Below are positions 40,401 through 55,400 of a stretch of 64,000 nucleotides of DNA, in pieces. Both the position numbers and the translations under genes were made by a program. The notes beneath the pieces are model-generated. The model was not told the origin of the DNA and did not search any database. It saw nothing but the letters and a program-made list of their open reading frames with translations. How positions within the stretch are numbered: position 1 is the stretch's first letter; the number at the start of each line of letters is the position of its first letter. Location: positions 2,687,739 through 2,751,738 of the forward strand of contig NW_019091364.1 in NCBI RefSeq assembly GCF_001949145.1. The letters are read 5' to 3'. This DNA comes from Acanthaster planci. Taxonomy: Eukaryota; Echinodermata; Asteroidea; Valvatida; Acanthasteridae.

Positions 40401-43400
40401 AACTTGCAAGACCCTATAGCTATCTCATGCCAAAATTAGAACAGATATGTACACAGTCTGTGAACTGGCAGCGATGGGCTTCACAATGTAGTTGCATAGA
40501 CTATAGAGAGTTTCTTCCGCGCAGAACTGGTTCTTCAAGCAGTCTGACAACAAAGTACTTTTCTGGCAACTGTGACAAACAAGTCTGAAAGAAACCACAC
40601 AGGGATGAAAGACACAAAATCCCCCACCCACACAGAAGGTGGCACAGATTTGGATGGCTTTATCCATCTCAGACAACTAAATATACACATAGATCCCCTA
40701 ATTCAGCTCAGTTTACACTAAGTTTCAGTTCCTCTCTCTCACTATGTCCGAGGATAACATTCCCTTGTTTGTCGCTGTGAATTCTTCATCCTGAGTTATC
40801 GCTTCCCACCTGACAGGTTAAATTCTGTACCCTGAAGTAAGATTACCATCCCCCGGACTTTATCTGAACCGAGTATTGCTGGATTAAACTCCATTGGCCC
40901 TAATCTTGTTGTTCAAATAGATTCGAGTGACAGGTACATCCACAAAAAACAGCAGAATTTTTTTTAAAGAGGCACTCTTATAAAAAAAAAAACACCCCAA
41001 AACCCAGGTTTGTTTGGCCTACATGTAGTTTGTGTGGAGCATTCTAACATGTATACACTGTGGGTCCAAAATGTGTGCCATCTCAGAAAACTTACTTGTA
41101 GAATTTGATGGGAAAATAACACTGAAATTGACTTCAAACAGTGTTTATTTGTTTGGCAGGCAATTTGCATTATACAACTTTATCACTCTTGGAAATTAAA
41201 GAAATTGTGTTCTAAATTTGCACACAAAAATGAACACAAAATTTATAGAAAGACCCATACATTTCTAAAAAAAATAACACTCTGTCGAAAAAGACCGTAT
41301 CAAATATAAATTTGCGGTAGAAGCAATCTTTTCCAATAATGGATAAAATAACATCACACCTATATGTACAGGTTCTCTTTCTGGCAATGTCTCTGATTTC
41401 CATCACTGTCTCTCTCGTTTTGTGATCCATTAAGACACTGCTTACATTTTGTGCTCATGCTTTGATACCAGTACAAAGGCCGTAGCAATAAAACTCATTA
41501 CAAGTGTTGATAGTAATCATAATCATTCATCATTAACATCCTGGAGCAAAGCAGCCTGTAATTTGATGCAGACGTAATTAGCTTGTGGAGCGTGCGTAGG
41601 GAAGGGAAAATTGAATACCCAACTCTAATGGATTTAAATTGATCATCTTGTATCCCTGTTGTGCAAACGCCAATTGAACCTTTGATTGGTTACGCCTGCG
41701 CTAATTAGTATTAATGAATACAAGACTGCATGGGGCCTACTGTGTGACTGCACTTTACTCAGACAGCCGTTTGCGACGCAGACACTGCCAGAGTGTCACA
41801 AGTCGTGTCCTGTCAAATTTTTAGGAGACTTGGAATAGGAACAGCAATAAATGCAAAGAGACGGAAGCAAACATGCAATTTTCTTCTCAATAACTTGCAT
41901 TGAAATACTTGCCTATATGGAAAAATGGAAGGTGTTACTTCAAAATTTCACGTAAATGTCCGAGTGCAAAAAAGTTTTGCAACCTAAATATTTTAATATC
42001 CTTTTGTTACAATGTTTAACAGCAGACAGCCAGATGCAGATTTTCCACAATTCATTTTAAAAGCTGGACAATAAAGGCTTTGTTTGCAAGGCAAAAGGAA
42101 ACAGAAGTACTTTTATTTACAAGTTGCAAAATATGTTTCATTTCCTAATATACCTCAGTGTTGTCTTACATCACATCCAACACTTAAATTTTACCTTAAA
42201 TTTTTCAAAAAAAATATGAATCAGTGTTTTCAAAATAACCCTCATAATTTCAACGTAATCTGCTATAAATAAATAGGCCAACAGTCAATCCATGTGAGTG
42301 TTGAAAAATACAAGTCCTTTTTTTTTTTAAACCGTCACTATTCATTTGGAACAACTCTCAGATGCAACACAGAAGAAAAATTGAAAAATCTTCCTTGCAA
42401 CAAAAAAGCTTGCTATCGGTCCCTCCATAGTGAGGTACATATTCTTCTAGATCAAAATGGTTCCGAGAAGAGAATCATTTGCACACACAAGTACTTTATT
42501 ATGACGCAGAAATTAGTCTGAATATTTCAGATACATCATTACTTGTAAATGGCACAATCGCACAATTTTAACCTCCAAGACACTCTATTCTGTCTGTCTA
42601 TCACTTTGAGTTTCCTCATCATTAAATCCTATATTACAGTCATAACCTTCTCATTCATTAGAATTTAACAGTGACTACTATTCAATAGGGCTGTCATCAT
42701 TGGTTTCATACCCTCTAAGCCCTGTTTATGGATGGTATACAGATAGACACTTAGGGGTACTGGACTCCCTGCAGAGAGCTACATGTATTTACTTGGCTAA
42801 GGTATTACACTTATCTCTTTTGAACACAGATTAAACCTGCTAATTGGGTCACATCAGGTCAAGTGCCACTGAACCTGCTTTCATCATGGATCCAGACACA
42901 TGCATTTTGCATGAGCTCAGGGTGTAGGTTCAGAAAGGATAGGCCTATAAATTTACCAGTATTTGTTTGTTTTAATGGAGCCAAAACTGAATGGATTATT
43001 TTTAGATTGCGGGATGGTGTCCAGGCATCTGTTTGGCAAGACAGGCTCATTGGATTTAACTGAAATCTTACTTTGTCGAATAATATGTACCTCCCAAGTT
43101 TATCAGACCAACACTCATGTGACTCACTATAAAACAGCACCTGAAAAGCAGTAACCCAAACAATGAGTTAGATGTTCAAGAACAGCTTGATATCAGTCAT
43201 TTCTAGGACAATGTTAATTCAGAATTCGCAAAGTTAGCTTTGGGTAATAGACCCCCCAAATGAAACTTGAAGCCCTGTGAATATGGACAGTTCTTTTGGG
43301 AACTGGTTCAGGCAAACAGGCCAAATATTCAACCATATGAGACTGACTCCAATAACCATGAATCTTCTAACAGTGACAGCAAATGCAAACAAAGCAAAAC

Positions 43401-46400
43401 GCTCACAAAATCAATGCTGTTTTTGCCCTTCTCGCCTTGCCCCCTTCCCATTAATCAAGCCCCAGTGTCCCCTCTGTCAACAGCAGCCCAGCGCAGATTA
43501 ATCAGAGGCTTAAACTCTTTGTTTGCCGAGCATGCCAGTGTTGAAGTTCTAAGCCCAGAAGGCAGGGAAAGAAAAAATACAACCCCTTACAAAAAAGGGA
43601 TGGGGACATGACGTGCCTGCTTTGTGAGCAGCCCCATTTATAAAAATTTGAACGTAAATCAGAATGTGCGCAATCGCTCGCTAACACGTTGACCCATACT
43701 GTGTGCACGCACTTAACTGAAAGATCACGCTGCACACTGTTGCCAACTTACATTAATGGACACATGGGCATAATGCTCACGAGCAGGGTATCAGGTTACA
43801 CAAAAAATACAGGCTAAAAGCTTTATTTGTCAACCATAAATCTCAAATTATTTGGAAAATCTATGCCCATATTGGGACTGGCACAAAACAAGGAATTTTA
43901 ACAACGGGAAGCTATTTTCTTCGCATCTGGATAAAAATTTACTTCTGAGTTCTACATTAGCATGCATTCTATTGATATCAGCATGCTATTTTTATATGCA
44001 TAATAGACATACTGTTGGTAAAACTGCTTTCAAATTTATTCGAAACACAAATTACTTCAGGTGATATATCAGTTCACACGTTCATGTTGTTGGAAGGTTT
44101 GTTACAGCGCAAGCTTAATCTGTGAAACTATCCGGTCTTCAAGCAAACTACTGATAATCACTGCAGGTTGCATTCAAACTTGTCCTAGAAGCTGACCCCC
44201 CGAAAATGGCTTTGCCGCAGAGAAATTGCCCTTGAGAAAAGTACAATATGTACACATTTGCACTGTGGCATTTATGAAGATGGTATAACCAGCGCAATGG
44301 AGGTGGGCTGGACATGCAGCCTGCGGCACACTCTGTCATGATTATAGATGGCCAGAAAGACTTTTATGGAATGGCAGTCCAGAAAAGGGAGGTTGGAACA
44401 GTCAAAGGCAATGGTGGAAGAGTAGCAAGGTGCGATATCCTGGAATAGACACGGGGATAAGGTGATGAACAACCTGATAAATGTAAGCAGAAGAGCTTTG
44501 TTCACTGAATAGGCATTGCCCGCATGCGAAGGACGAAAGACAATCATGTCTATTTACATGTACAGAAAAACCTAAAAACGGTCCCATTTCAATTAACCTA
44601 CAAGCATATAACGTGTACCCCCAGATACTGGGCATTGTCGGTGACTTGGTAATGTGTCAAATGTTTCCAGGCACTTCAAGGAAGGAGAGAACCATCAGGA
44701 AATTGAAGAAAAGGTGACCGCCGACAAATATTGGCGCAGATCGACTTGGGGACTTCGACGGACAGGTGGCATGGTGGGGGTAAATCAATGACAACGCAGT
44801 GTAACCAGACACGGGTGCAGTAATTGTGCCACTGTGTGCAGCTAACGAGACACGTGCCTTGGACAGGCTTGCCATTATGCAATGGGGAGGTCTCCCTGGT
44901 GCTCAATTCATCTGCAGAGAGTCGCGATGCTGCAAGGGCACAGCTAGTGAATTCTGTACACACCAAGCTTGCCTACTTTCCATTTTAATTACAATGGCAA
45001 ACATTTAACTATTTGGTTCGTGTGACATCACTTCAGTTTAAATCACGCCCACTGCACATGCTCTGCACAGAGTTAATGCACTGATCGCCATTTCTATGGA
45101 ACCACGGAACCAGAAGTTATGAACCATATGAAAAAAAACAATGCAACCAGGAAAAGAATTCAACGTCAATGTAACACTTGTATGCGAGGAAACGTCCAAC
45201 TTCTTTGTAATGCTGCTATGCAAATGCTATCACAAAACTGCACTTGCTTTTGCACTGGATCTAAATTGATCTATGGGAAGATCACTTCCAACATGTACCA
45301 TACATATTGGTCCACTGTTAACTCCATATATAGAAAAGCCTCCAATGATATCATTGGTGCACTGCATTTGGGGCTTATTTGTGGACATGAGAAAATCTGA
45401 CAGAAAAAGTTCAAAATTCAATTTCTGGAACACTTTACTGTAGTTCTGTAAGGAACTTACGTGTACTTGCACAGCAGCTTTCGGAAGGCAGGTTGCACAT
45501 GTATGATGGATTAACACACGATGTGCATGTACATGAACAGTCTACACATTGGTACTGCATGTACATAGATGAACATACATGTATCACTATTAAACAACGA
45601 CACCATAAACTGGTCTCTGATCAAACAAAATTATCTATAGGTATTAAAAAAAAAAAAAAAAAAAGAAAGAAGTCCAGGGCACTATTACATGTACAGTGTA
45701 CAGTGTATCAGGGAAAATTGGTAAATGCTAGCAACACTCAAGCCCACTGTCAGGCTACATGTATATTGCATGATTCGAAGCATTAAATTCCCACTGAGAG
45801 TTTTCAACCAGGGTGAGGCGCATATAAAAGGCATTTTTCACAGAAATCGCAACTTTGGCCTTGCTCTTCGGTACGCCTCAATTAACACAAAAGATGTCAA
45901 GATTAGTGAAAACCAACAAGGAGACATCTGCGATGGTTAATTATCACCTGGTAAAGAATGAATGCTCTGCAGCTCGTGGCACTGTTATGAGACAGTTGCA
46001 GCCAAAATCTCTTTGGTTAGACAAAAGACCGCAAAGTCTCAGAAAAAAATAAAGAAAAGGAATCATGCCTTCGATGAGAGTAGACAATGTGTAGTGAAAG
46101 GAAGGACATTTCCCGAGTGGTTTCAATCTCCGGATGAGAGATGGGTCAGTTAAAAGCTCTTAGAGGCACTCTTCCCGTGGTGTTCAAATGGTGACGGCCA
46201 AGCCAAAACACGTACCAGTTCGAGATGAGAGGTTGTGCACCATAGAGATGCATTAAGAGCATTTATTTGGATTGCGAGCGAGCTGCATTAGAATCCTGCC
46301 CACTGATCGCCTTAATGAAGTGTCAATCTGTCGTTGTTTTTATGATGCCTGAGCACACACATGCGGCAAATCTCGAAGGCAATGGGTGCCGGTGAAATAA

Positions 46401-49400
46401 TATTTTCTTGCCACACTGCACCTCTTTGTCACAAGGTAAACATTCTCTCGCTCTTCCCAGGGCTTGGAAAAGAAAACATATATGTCACGTCCAAAGGACT
46501 TACCTGTTAAAAAGCTTGGCAAAGTGTAAAATACAAAGGTAGAAAAAGCCCACAATGAGATTTTTGGCAAGATAAAAACGTCCACTTTGCTAGCAGTTAG
46601 AACCTGAAGTGCTTGGAAAATTCCCTGGTCTTGAAGACGACGAAGTGCTGTTCTTGAATTCCAACGATCAAGTCCGTAGCAGGTCTACAGGCTGGGGAAT
46701 TTCACAGCGACCGCCCCCAGTTGGCAGTTGTTCTGGCAGCCAGCCATGAGAGAATTATACAATGTAGGCGAGAGCTAGGGTTTGAACTGAACACCGCCAC
46801 CACACCCCAGACACTTTTTTCCTTTTTAAAGGATAAGTTCTCAGCGAAGTTTGCTCCTCATGACAAATAGCGGCAGTTTTACAAAGAACAGGCTCCACTT
46901 TTCAGAAACTTCCCCCCCCCCAGTTTCAAACTACCGGTACCGGTAGCTTGTGACAGCCCTTGACTGAATTCATGAAGATACATGTACTAAAAGGGGAAGC
47001 TGTCCAATACCACTTCAGGCTTTCTAGCAAGGTCAAAAACGTGAAGTATTGTTTTATAGAGTACAATGTAGTCATGCTTATCAGACTTCTAAGACTGCAA
47101 ATCAATATTATACATATCAAACAATATCGGTCTATGAAGTTTGTTTTTCCTTATTTATGGCTGGCCAGCTCTATAAACAAAACCTGTGTTAGCAGCAACA
47201 GCTGTGAGCTGTGGAACTTTTTAACGAGATTTCAAACTCTCAAAATTCTTTTCAGTATAACATATGGGCCATGCTCATCAGTTACGCAAGCAAATGTCTG
47301 CCTACCTGGCTTCCTTCCTCAGATCCACCCAAATCTTTGTAAACTCCCGGCATTGTAGTGAATGCCGCTACAAATGTCAAATCATATGAGGAGTTCCTGC
47401 GCGAAGTGAGCACGCTGAATGCTCTGCGCCGCACCCCAGTCCCCCTATCAAGGGAAGCCCTCTTCATGTTCATTACGCCAATATGGCTTTTTTGTGAGTC
47501 AATACTAAAGTTCATGATGACAGCTGTGATCGAAACCTACATATTCTCAACAGAGCTACAGTGTACGTATATCCTTGAGACTTCTTCCTCATTTTTGAAT
47601 AACAAAGTCGTGCCTTCCAACAATTGAAAACCGAGAACACAAATAGAAACTCCACCCTTCAGGGAAACACAGTACAGTTTTTCCCGGATCACTGCAATCT
47701 CGAGGAACTAGCTGCTTTTTACAAAAGCACTGGCGACAATCTACCAGCTGATATCATTTACTGCAGATTCGGTAGATCTGATCAGAAGCGGTGAATCGTT
47801 GGTAAGTTTAACAACAACGGACAATGTGTACTTTGACAGACGACACACAAGTTTTCCGTTTGCACAGGTAGATCGACTACTCGATAGCCACGCCGCCGCA
47901 TGACACAGCACTGTTAGTTTAGCTGTATTTAATGCAGGCATCCTAGGCACTTCACTTGTGACTCTTTAGCAAGATAAGCCACCTTTGCCACGGTCAAACA
48001 CGGAAGCTACACAAAGAGTTAAAACTTACAAGGCCACGGTAGACACAAGTGTGTACCAGTAATTGACATTCAATGATATAGCACATCCACCACATACAAC
48101 ACTTCAGTAACCTTTGTGAATAGTTTAGAAATGGCCTTTACTCAGTACTGAAAAATATGTGTAATGTTCGTCTCTACAATAGAAACACCAAAGTTGGAAT
48201 TCTCCTTTTGTTAAACCAAACAAAGCCAATTCATGAAATCATGGATACTGATCAGCACCACGAATGGGGTTGAGATTGGGCGGAGAAAAGAAAAATCTAT
48301 GAACCATCCTGCAGAGGGATAGTTAACAATGACACAATAAAGTACAATATTTGCAGGGTTTTAATCGCTGACAAAAGTTCTCTAGCAAATATGACTACAT
48401 CCGTGAGTCTAGCACTAGGGCTTTTGCACAAAGGGCCACAATAAGTAGCAATAAATGAATGATTGAACCTCTAAGGCAAAAAATTCCTGGCATTCAAAAA
48501 ATCCTGGGAAGCAAAGTTTCCCCGAATCTGTTAAGAAAAAAAATACAGTTGACATCCGGGCCAACAAAATGAGTCAGATATAACCAGATTTGTTGATTTA
48601 CAGGTCTTCTGAGGAACAGAATCTGCTGATGTTTTTTCTTTGAAATCAGGCTACAGTAAGAGAGCTAATTACTTCGCCAAGATCCTAAAGTTTTTCTCGT
48701 ATCTCAACTATTAGCCAGTTTGGCATTGTAACGCTGCATGCCAAAAATAAAGCACACGTGCATGAGGTCGGCATTATCAGTGTGTACCCCGTAGCATGCC
48801 AACTCACACGCACCGAACATGTTCACGATTGTGTGGTTTGTTTTCGAATGACACAGCCATTTGGGTTTCAATGCTATTTTTCTCCTACCTCCCAAATCAT
48901 CTTGAAGTCCTTCTGCTCCACACGGAGTAGCTCGCAGAACTCGCTGGTGATGACTGTGGCGTGCCTCGGTGAGTCGTTCAGGACCGATTCGCCAAATGCC
49001 GTGCCAATGCCTAACGTGCATATTGTGACTGCCTCCTGACAAGTGACAACCCCCGAAAAATCACCGTTGCATGAATTTCTCCTACAATTTTCTTCTCAGT
49101 CTAAACATGGCCAGACTAGGTCTGATGCCGCAAGCACATAAAGAAAGGCTGCGTGGTCTGACATCATTATGACACAAATTACAAAAAGAACCTCTCCAGC
49201 AAGTTTTAAGTTCATGTACAGGTATGCATGTATGCAACTTTTGGTAGACCCGTAAGTAGACGGTAGACCCGGCAGGGTCTACTTTTTGCTTTGTGTCTTG
49301 AATCAGATCCAACATTAGAAAAACTGTGGCAGCCTACTTACTGAGTGGCATGACAAGAAATAAACAAAAGTTTAAAAAGTGTCAGCCTTTATGAGAAAGA

Positions 49401-52400
49401 TACTGCCGAGATGGAAACATCAGGCCATCCACATACATGTACATTAACTTTTTAATTTTTAGATTGTTTCAAGCCAACCTTTGTATTGCCAATTTCTCTG
49501 TCGCTGACGTTCACATCCAGTGTTCCCGAAAGTACAGCATACCAGTTGGTGCCAATGTCTCCTTGTCGAAATACTATGATGAGAACGGAAGAAAAAAGTA
49601 ATGAATTGATGAAATATGAATGTTATGCTCTTAACAGGATAAAACATCCCTGGGCAAACCTGCTCTGTATGCATTGACACTTCTAAAGGTTATCCCGTTG
49701 ATTTTTGCTGCTTGTTTTTTGTTAGGCGTTTACATGTACCTCAACATCAAATCCTATTCATTTGAATTCCATGAAATCTGAGACACTGACAATTTTGGCC
49801 GTTCAGCACAGGCACCAAAAAAGTGAATTGACTGTTAAATTACTAAATTGCTGTTGCTTAATTTGGTTTTTCCTCCTGCACTCACATTTTGACGTAAAAC
49901 AGAAATGAACAGACAGTGCTTTTTGGCAACAAATAGCTGTAGCCAAAAAATTAGAGCTGAATATTCCTAGAATACACTTCCATTTACAAATCATGATTCT
50001 AAGTGTTTTAAATTTACTATAACAACTTAAAACGACAAAATTTTTGGAAGAATTTCCAGTGGACATTAAATGCATGGATACAGGTACCTGTACTTTTCAA
50101 GTGGAGAGTAAAATGTAATGAATGAATGCTAAGATTTCATGTGCACAAAATGTCTCTGAACAGTAACATTACTGTACTTATAAGTAACCCAAATTGCCTG
50201 TGTATAGTGTTTGCTTGAGACCTTACTGCAAGGCGAACATTACCATCCCAACAGCATGTGGCATTGTAAATTACTTACAACAGGCTCCACCTACATGCAT
50301 GCAGCTATATAATCTTCCAGTCTTTCAAATCAAGCCAGACCAAGAGCTGGATTTTGGCAGGTTTAATGAGTTAAGAAAATAGGATTAAACAACAATGTCC
50401 ACATGGAAGGAGACAGACTACTGGTAGGCCTGCAAATCATGTTAACAAGCTTGTGCAACCTTGATTTAATGTGTGATTGGGGAAATCGCTCATGTTGCAT
50501 GTACTAAAAGTTCACCATAAGGACACGCTCTGTGAGTAAAATTTTCAATTTTTGTAGAATTAAAGCTGTGCTGTATTGAATTAAAGGTTTACTACTTGCA
50601 CATGTACTGGTACATGTACGTTATCCAAAAGGCAGCATACATGTACATGTACACTGCACATATTGCTACATGTATACATGTACATTTACATACACTGCTC
50701 TCTTCTTAGCGTAACAGGCTTTTTTGAGGGCTTTACAAATGAGTTGCATATGACTCAATACAAATGCATCCTGGAAACAATTTTACATTTGCCATGCCAG
50801 AACACGTAATGCACGGTGTGCAAGTTCCCACATGCATGATACTGTAGCACAAGCAACGCAATGACTAGGAATCTAATTACAAGATTGACCAACACACTGT
50901 GCCTTGGGACTGCACTGTTATTGCATTACAACTCTCCAGCTCCGTGAACTGAACAAAATTTATAACACTCCATTGCACCATACTGTGGGGAAAAGATGGA
51001 CGGGTTGTCCTCAGACCTCTTGCTACATGTAACATTTCTGTTTTACTTTTTGATGTTTCTATAAAGAAAAGAAAAACAAAAAAGACAAAAATCTGTACAT
51101 ATTTTCCTGGACCGTGAAAATCCTAAGTTATGAACGCTTACATGTACCTCCGTAATGAGCCACTTCGGTATTTCATAAGGCAAGGTTTTGGGGGAACAAA
51201 GCATGTGCTTGAGTTGGTGTGTATGTGTACTGTATATATGGCTGTGCTGATTGGACAGACCATCGTGCACATGCTGGCATTCCTGAACAGTCTCAGACGT
51301 GCCTCTGTTTGGGCATGCTCAGTTCGGAATACAAAGCTGGGTCAACAGGGCCCATGCATTTTTGTATTCTTCCATTAATGGTTGCTCTTACTTGTTAAAT
51401 CACTATTTCAGACCTGGCATCATAAAATGCGTAGACATATAACAAACTCAAAGCTTTGTTGAACAGCATTGGTTGTTATAAATGTTACTTCCCCACAGAA
51501 TAATCTGACTGGCCTATACGTGTACATTTATGCATACATTTAGACAACACTCCCCATTAATGCCCTGGATTATTTATAGGGCACGTGACGTAAATTCTAC
51601 TTGGGAACATATTTTATGCAATTCAAATTTCTACTCTTCTCAATCAATTTAATTGAACTATTTGACACTCTTTCCAGTTAATCTTACTGAAAAGTGGACT
51701 GAAAGAAAACAACCTTAACAACTTGTCAAGTTTTTCCTGATTGGGGGCACTGCTACTCTCGTGATGTCTATGTTAGGACACCGCTCATGAGAGAGGGGTC
51801 CTGTCCAGATTGGAAGATAAATGTTGAGAACATTTTGCTCCTGTCCCTGCTGTCATGTAGTGAAGGGCCAAAGAGGCACTTAAGATGAGAAAATGTTGAG
51901 TGCTGATGTCACTCTGGTCCTTCCTAGAATAGCACCATGCTTTTGCTCATAAAATGGCCGCAGCTTCACCACCATGAAAAAGACACCAAAAAATCCCTCA
52001 AAAAAGTAAAAAAAAAAATTGAAAATAGGGCTACATGTACAGTAACTGGGATACAAAGGAGCCTTTACAAGGAATGCATTAAAACGAAAACTACACTGCT
52101 TGTGCACATCATGCATGTATATTAAATTAAAATGAACCTGTGCAAGAGGTTGTCTGCCACTCTTATTACCGTTATGTAGATGAGTGTGATAAATGTTCTT
52201 CGTGCTCTGGTTGCTATACCATCTATCCTTCCCTTCCTGCAAGATATTTTCACTCTTTTGTCAGTGCTGATGACATGCAAGGTATGGCTGAGACGAGCCA
52301 ATCATGCACTTGGCCTGTCCCTATCAAGGTATTTGCTCCATGAGCATGTACATGTACATTACACCTCGGAACCCAGCCCCTTATAAATTATCTCTTTCTC

Positions 52401-55400
52401 AATGTAGGATGGATTCTGGCCTCGACTGGAAGGCATCTCTCCACACCCTTCTCGTTTAGGGTGGCTTATTATGGCGTTGATTGACTGCGACTTTTCTAGA
52501 ATTTTTTTCCTTCACACACCAGGCTCTAAACCTCACGAGTTAAACTAGGGTGCTGTACACTGCACTGTGCTGAATTCCAGCTATGACAGAAAAAATTCAG
52601 TTCTGGTTTACACTGCCAATTTCCTCTCTTTTTTTTTGGTAATGACAGCCTCACTTTATTTTTAGGGTCAAATATGCCGGCCACCACCAGTGATTTCCTC
52701 CTACAAAGTACATGGCCGCATAACAGACGGCTCCCAAGACATGATAAATTGGAAAACCTATCTACGGCTCTCAGTCTGGCCACAAGTAAAACTGGGTGAT
52801 GCCATCAGTGTCTGGTCCCACAAAGCAGGCTCAATTTTTTGTGCAAACAACTTCTCCCCAGCAACGCGCTGGGCGGTCAATAATAAAACCACCCTCATTT
52901 TGCCGTCAAATTCGTTCCGGGCAATATATACATGTAGGTACGAAATTCAGAAAAAAATGGATAGAGTCATTCTACGTGTGCCATACAAAGTGTTCAACTG
53001 TTTCTCTCAAAAAAAAATAATAATGGAGTCGTTGTCTACTTTCACCAGCAAGATATTTATATTCATGACAGCATTAAAAAATGAATTAGGCATTTATTTT
53101 TTCCATGTGTGGAATGTAATGCCGTATTGGTGCAAGCTTGCAGTATTTATACATTCTGCAGACTTTTAGCTGAGCACATACATGCTATACATCCAGGCAT
53201 GTCCTGAAAAATTGTTCTTTGAATTCTCTGAAATTACTGGGGGAAGACCGATTGATTTCAACAAAATAAATTTCACTAAAACTGATGAGTACATGCATCG
53301 CAAACAGGACTGTTGCTGATGAGGTCCAATGTACTGTATTCTAGCAAAAAAGGTACGATACGGCTCAAAATATTTTGAAACCTGATATCTAAAAATTGAA
53401 AAACTCACACACAATTCCGATTTTGTGAAAGAGTACGGGGCCACTGCCCTTTGGGTGTACAAAACACCACGAACCCCTTCACAGAAGGCAACAAAAAACT
53501 TTGCTATGGCTGAAAATAGTGCATACACCTATGGAAGCCAATGGCTAACATCTGTAGCCATTTCCCATAAATGTGTGTGCTTTACTATGCTACTAAGCCA
53601 TAGCCAATTAAATCAGACACAGCATACATGTACATTGTATGTCACAATTTTACAAACAATGCTGCATGCACCATGAATTTTCTTCTTAATATTGTTCAAG
53701 AGAATGCTGGGACTTGACTTACTGGCATAGTACTTTGCAATTGAATTAAAATAATTAATAAATTAATCAATGAACACTGCGAATTGGGATGAAAAAATTG
53801 TGAAAAGAATTCACTGTCATTTCACAAGGCATGAAAATGATTTCCCACTTGTAAGAAAATCCATGAAATATTTTCCTATCTTTTTCCACTTGTAAGAGAA
53901 TCTGTGAAGATCTTTTCCCACTTTAGAAAAAAGTTTTTCGTGCTGTGTGAAATGAAAATGAATTCCCAGGCAGGTGAAAAAGTGTGAAAAGTTTTTTTCT
54001 ACTCACAAGTTAACTTTGGATTGCAATGTACTGTACACGTAAGAGGAGATAGTCTAAGACTGAAGCCAACACAAGAATCTTGCAGCGCAATGTTTTAACA
54101 ATTCGATAGAGTTTATACTAAGATGATGACAATAAGTCAGGAACTATATGTGCATGGAAGTGTGCTCGTACTTCAATACCCTGATAATTAGTGAAGAACC
54201 TTACGGCCCTTTAAATAACCTGCTACGCAGAAGTAAAATCATCACTGCAGTCTTGATTTCCATTACAACTTTGCTGAAAAACACAAATATTGTTATCCGC
54301 TGGAATGTTCAATCATTTTGATTTACAGTAGTTGAGAGCCACATGTACACACAACACAAACAGTTTGGGAAATTTTAGAATTTTTGAAAAGATTTGCCAA
54401 TGACTTGAAAAAGCTGTTACAGAAAATTCCAGAACTGGTAAGGTACATGTACTCTATCGTTTCTTGTTAAAATTCCAGTGTCTGTCTTTCCTAACCTCCC
54501 AACATCATGTCTGCTACTGGTACTTACAAACACGGTGATGAAAACAAATGTATCACACAGATAAAATATGCTAGAGAAAATCCGATCTCCGGAGTGCTTA
54601 CGGCTGATCCAAATACATCAATCACACACATCATTATACAAACATGAACACAATCAAACCAGCCCTGACCAGAAATAAAACCCACCCCGTAAAACAAGCA
54701 AAGCTGTGCCGTTGTCTCAAGTCGACTCATCACACAAACTTGATACGACGCGCTCCTTGAGAAGCACTTCAACACCACACTTCAGCTGAAATGCAATCCT
54801 CTTTCAGTGATGCAGCCAATCTCTTGTTCTCAGAACAATTTTAATACCGGTCCGAGCTTGTCAGTAAGAACAGATGAGTGCAGAGACGGCCGAGAAACGA
54901 AAAACACAGCAACAGAAACCTAACCCTCCCCCTACTTCAGATTTCATTTCATGCTTTTTTCGGAGTGATTTGAGAAGTCGAAAGTTTTCTCTTTTTAGAT
55001 GAAGTACAGCTGAACTTGTCGGATTCACTTGTCCACAGGGTAATGATCTGAGAATGTTTGACACCTCATGTTAGAGCAGCCTTTCAACAAAATTAAGGTA
55101 CTGCATGGTAAATGCACATGTATGTACTTTTATCACGCACAGAAATATCACGCCAAAAGTTTCAGAAACTTTCGACACTCGCAGAAAATACTGTGTCAAA
55201 ATTTATCAGTGAAATTCATGGGCGTGTTTTAAATCTGTTTCAATCATATTAATCTCTCACTGCTACATAGAGGTCATGACCCTAACCCTCTTCCGATAGG
55301 GTGTACACGTATGTAAAATCATATTGAAATCTGAAGATTTCGGACTATGAGGGATAGCCCTGACAGTCCCAAATCCTCCGATTTCAATATAATCGATTGT

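Larger units (their letters stand above)
36499..48888 (-). other. Intron between exons C and D (12.4 kb)
   Basis: Apart from the candidate alternative first exon (47306-47515) and its CpG-rich upstream patch, no exon was recognised. A-homopolymers (36508, 45645) and TACATGTA motifs are present. Several open frames of 60-132 codons on both strands lack domain features and splice structure. Confidence 0.55.
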
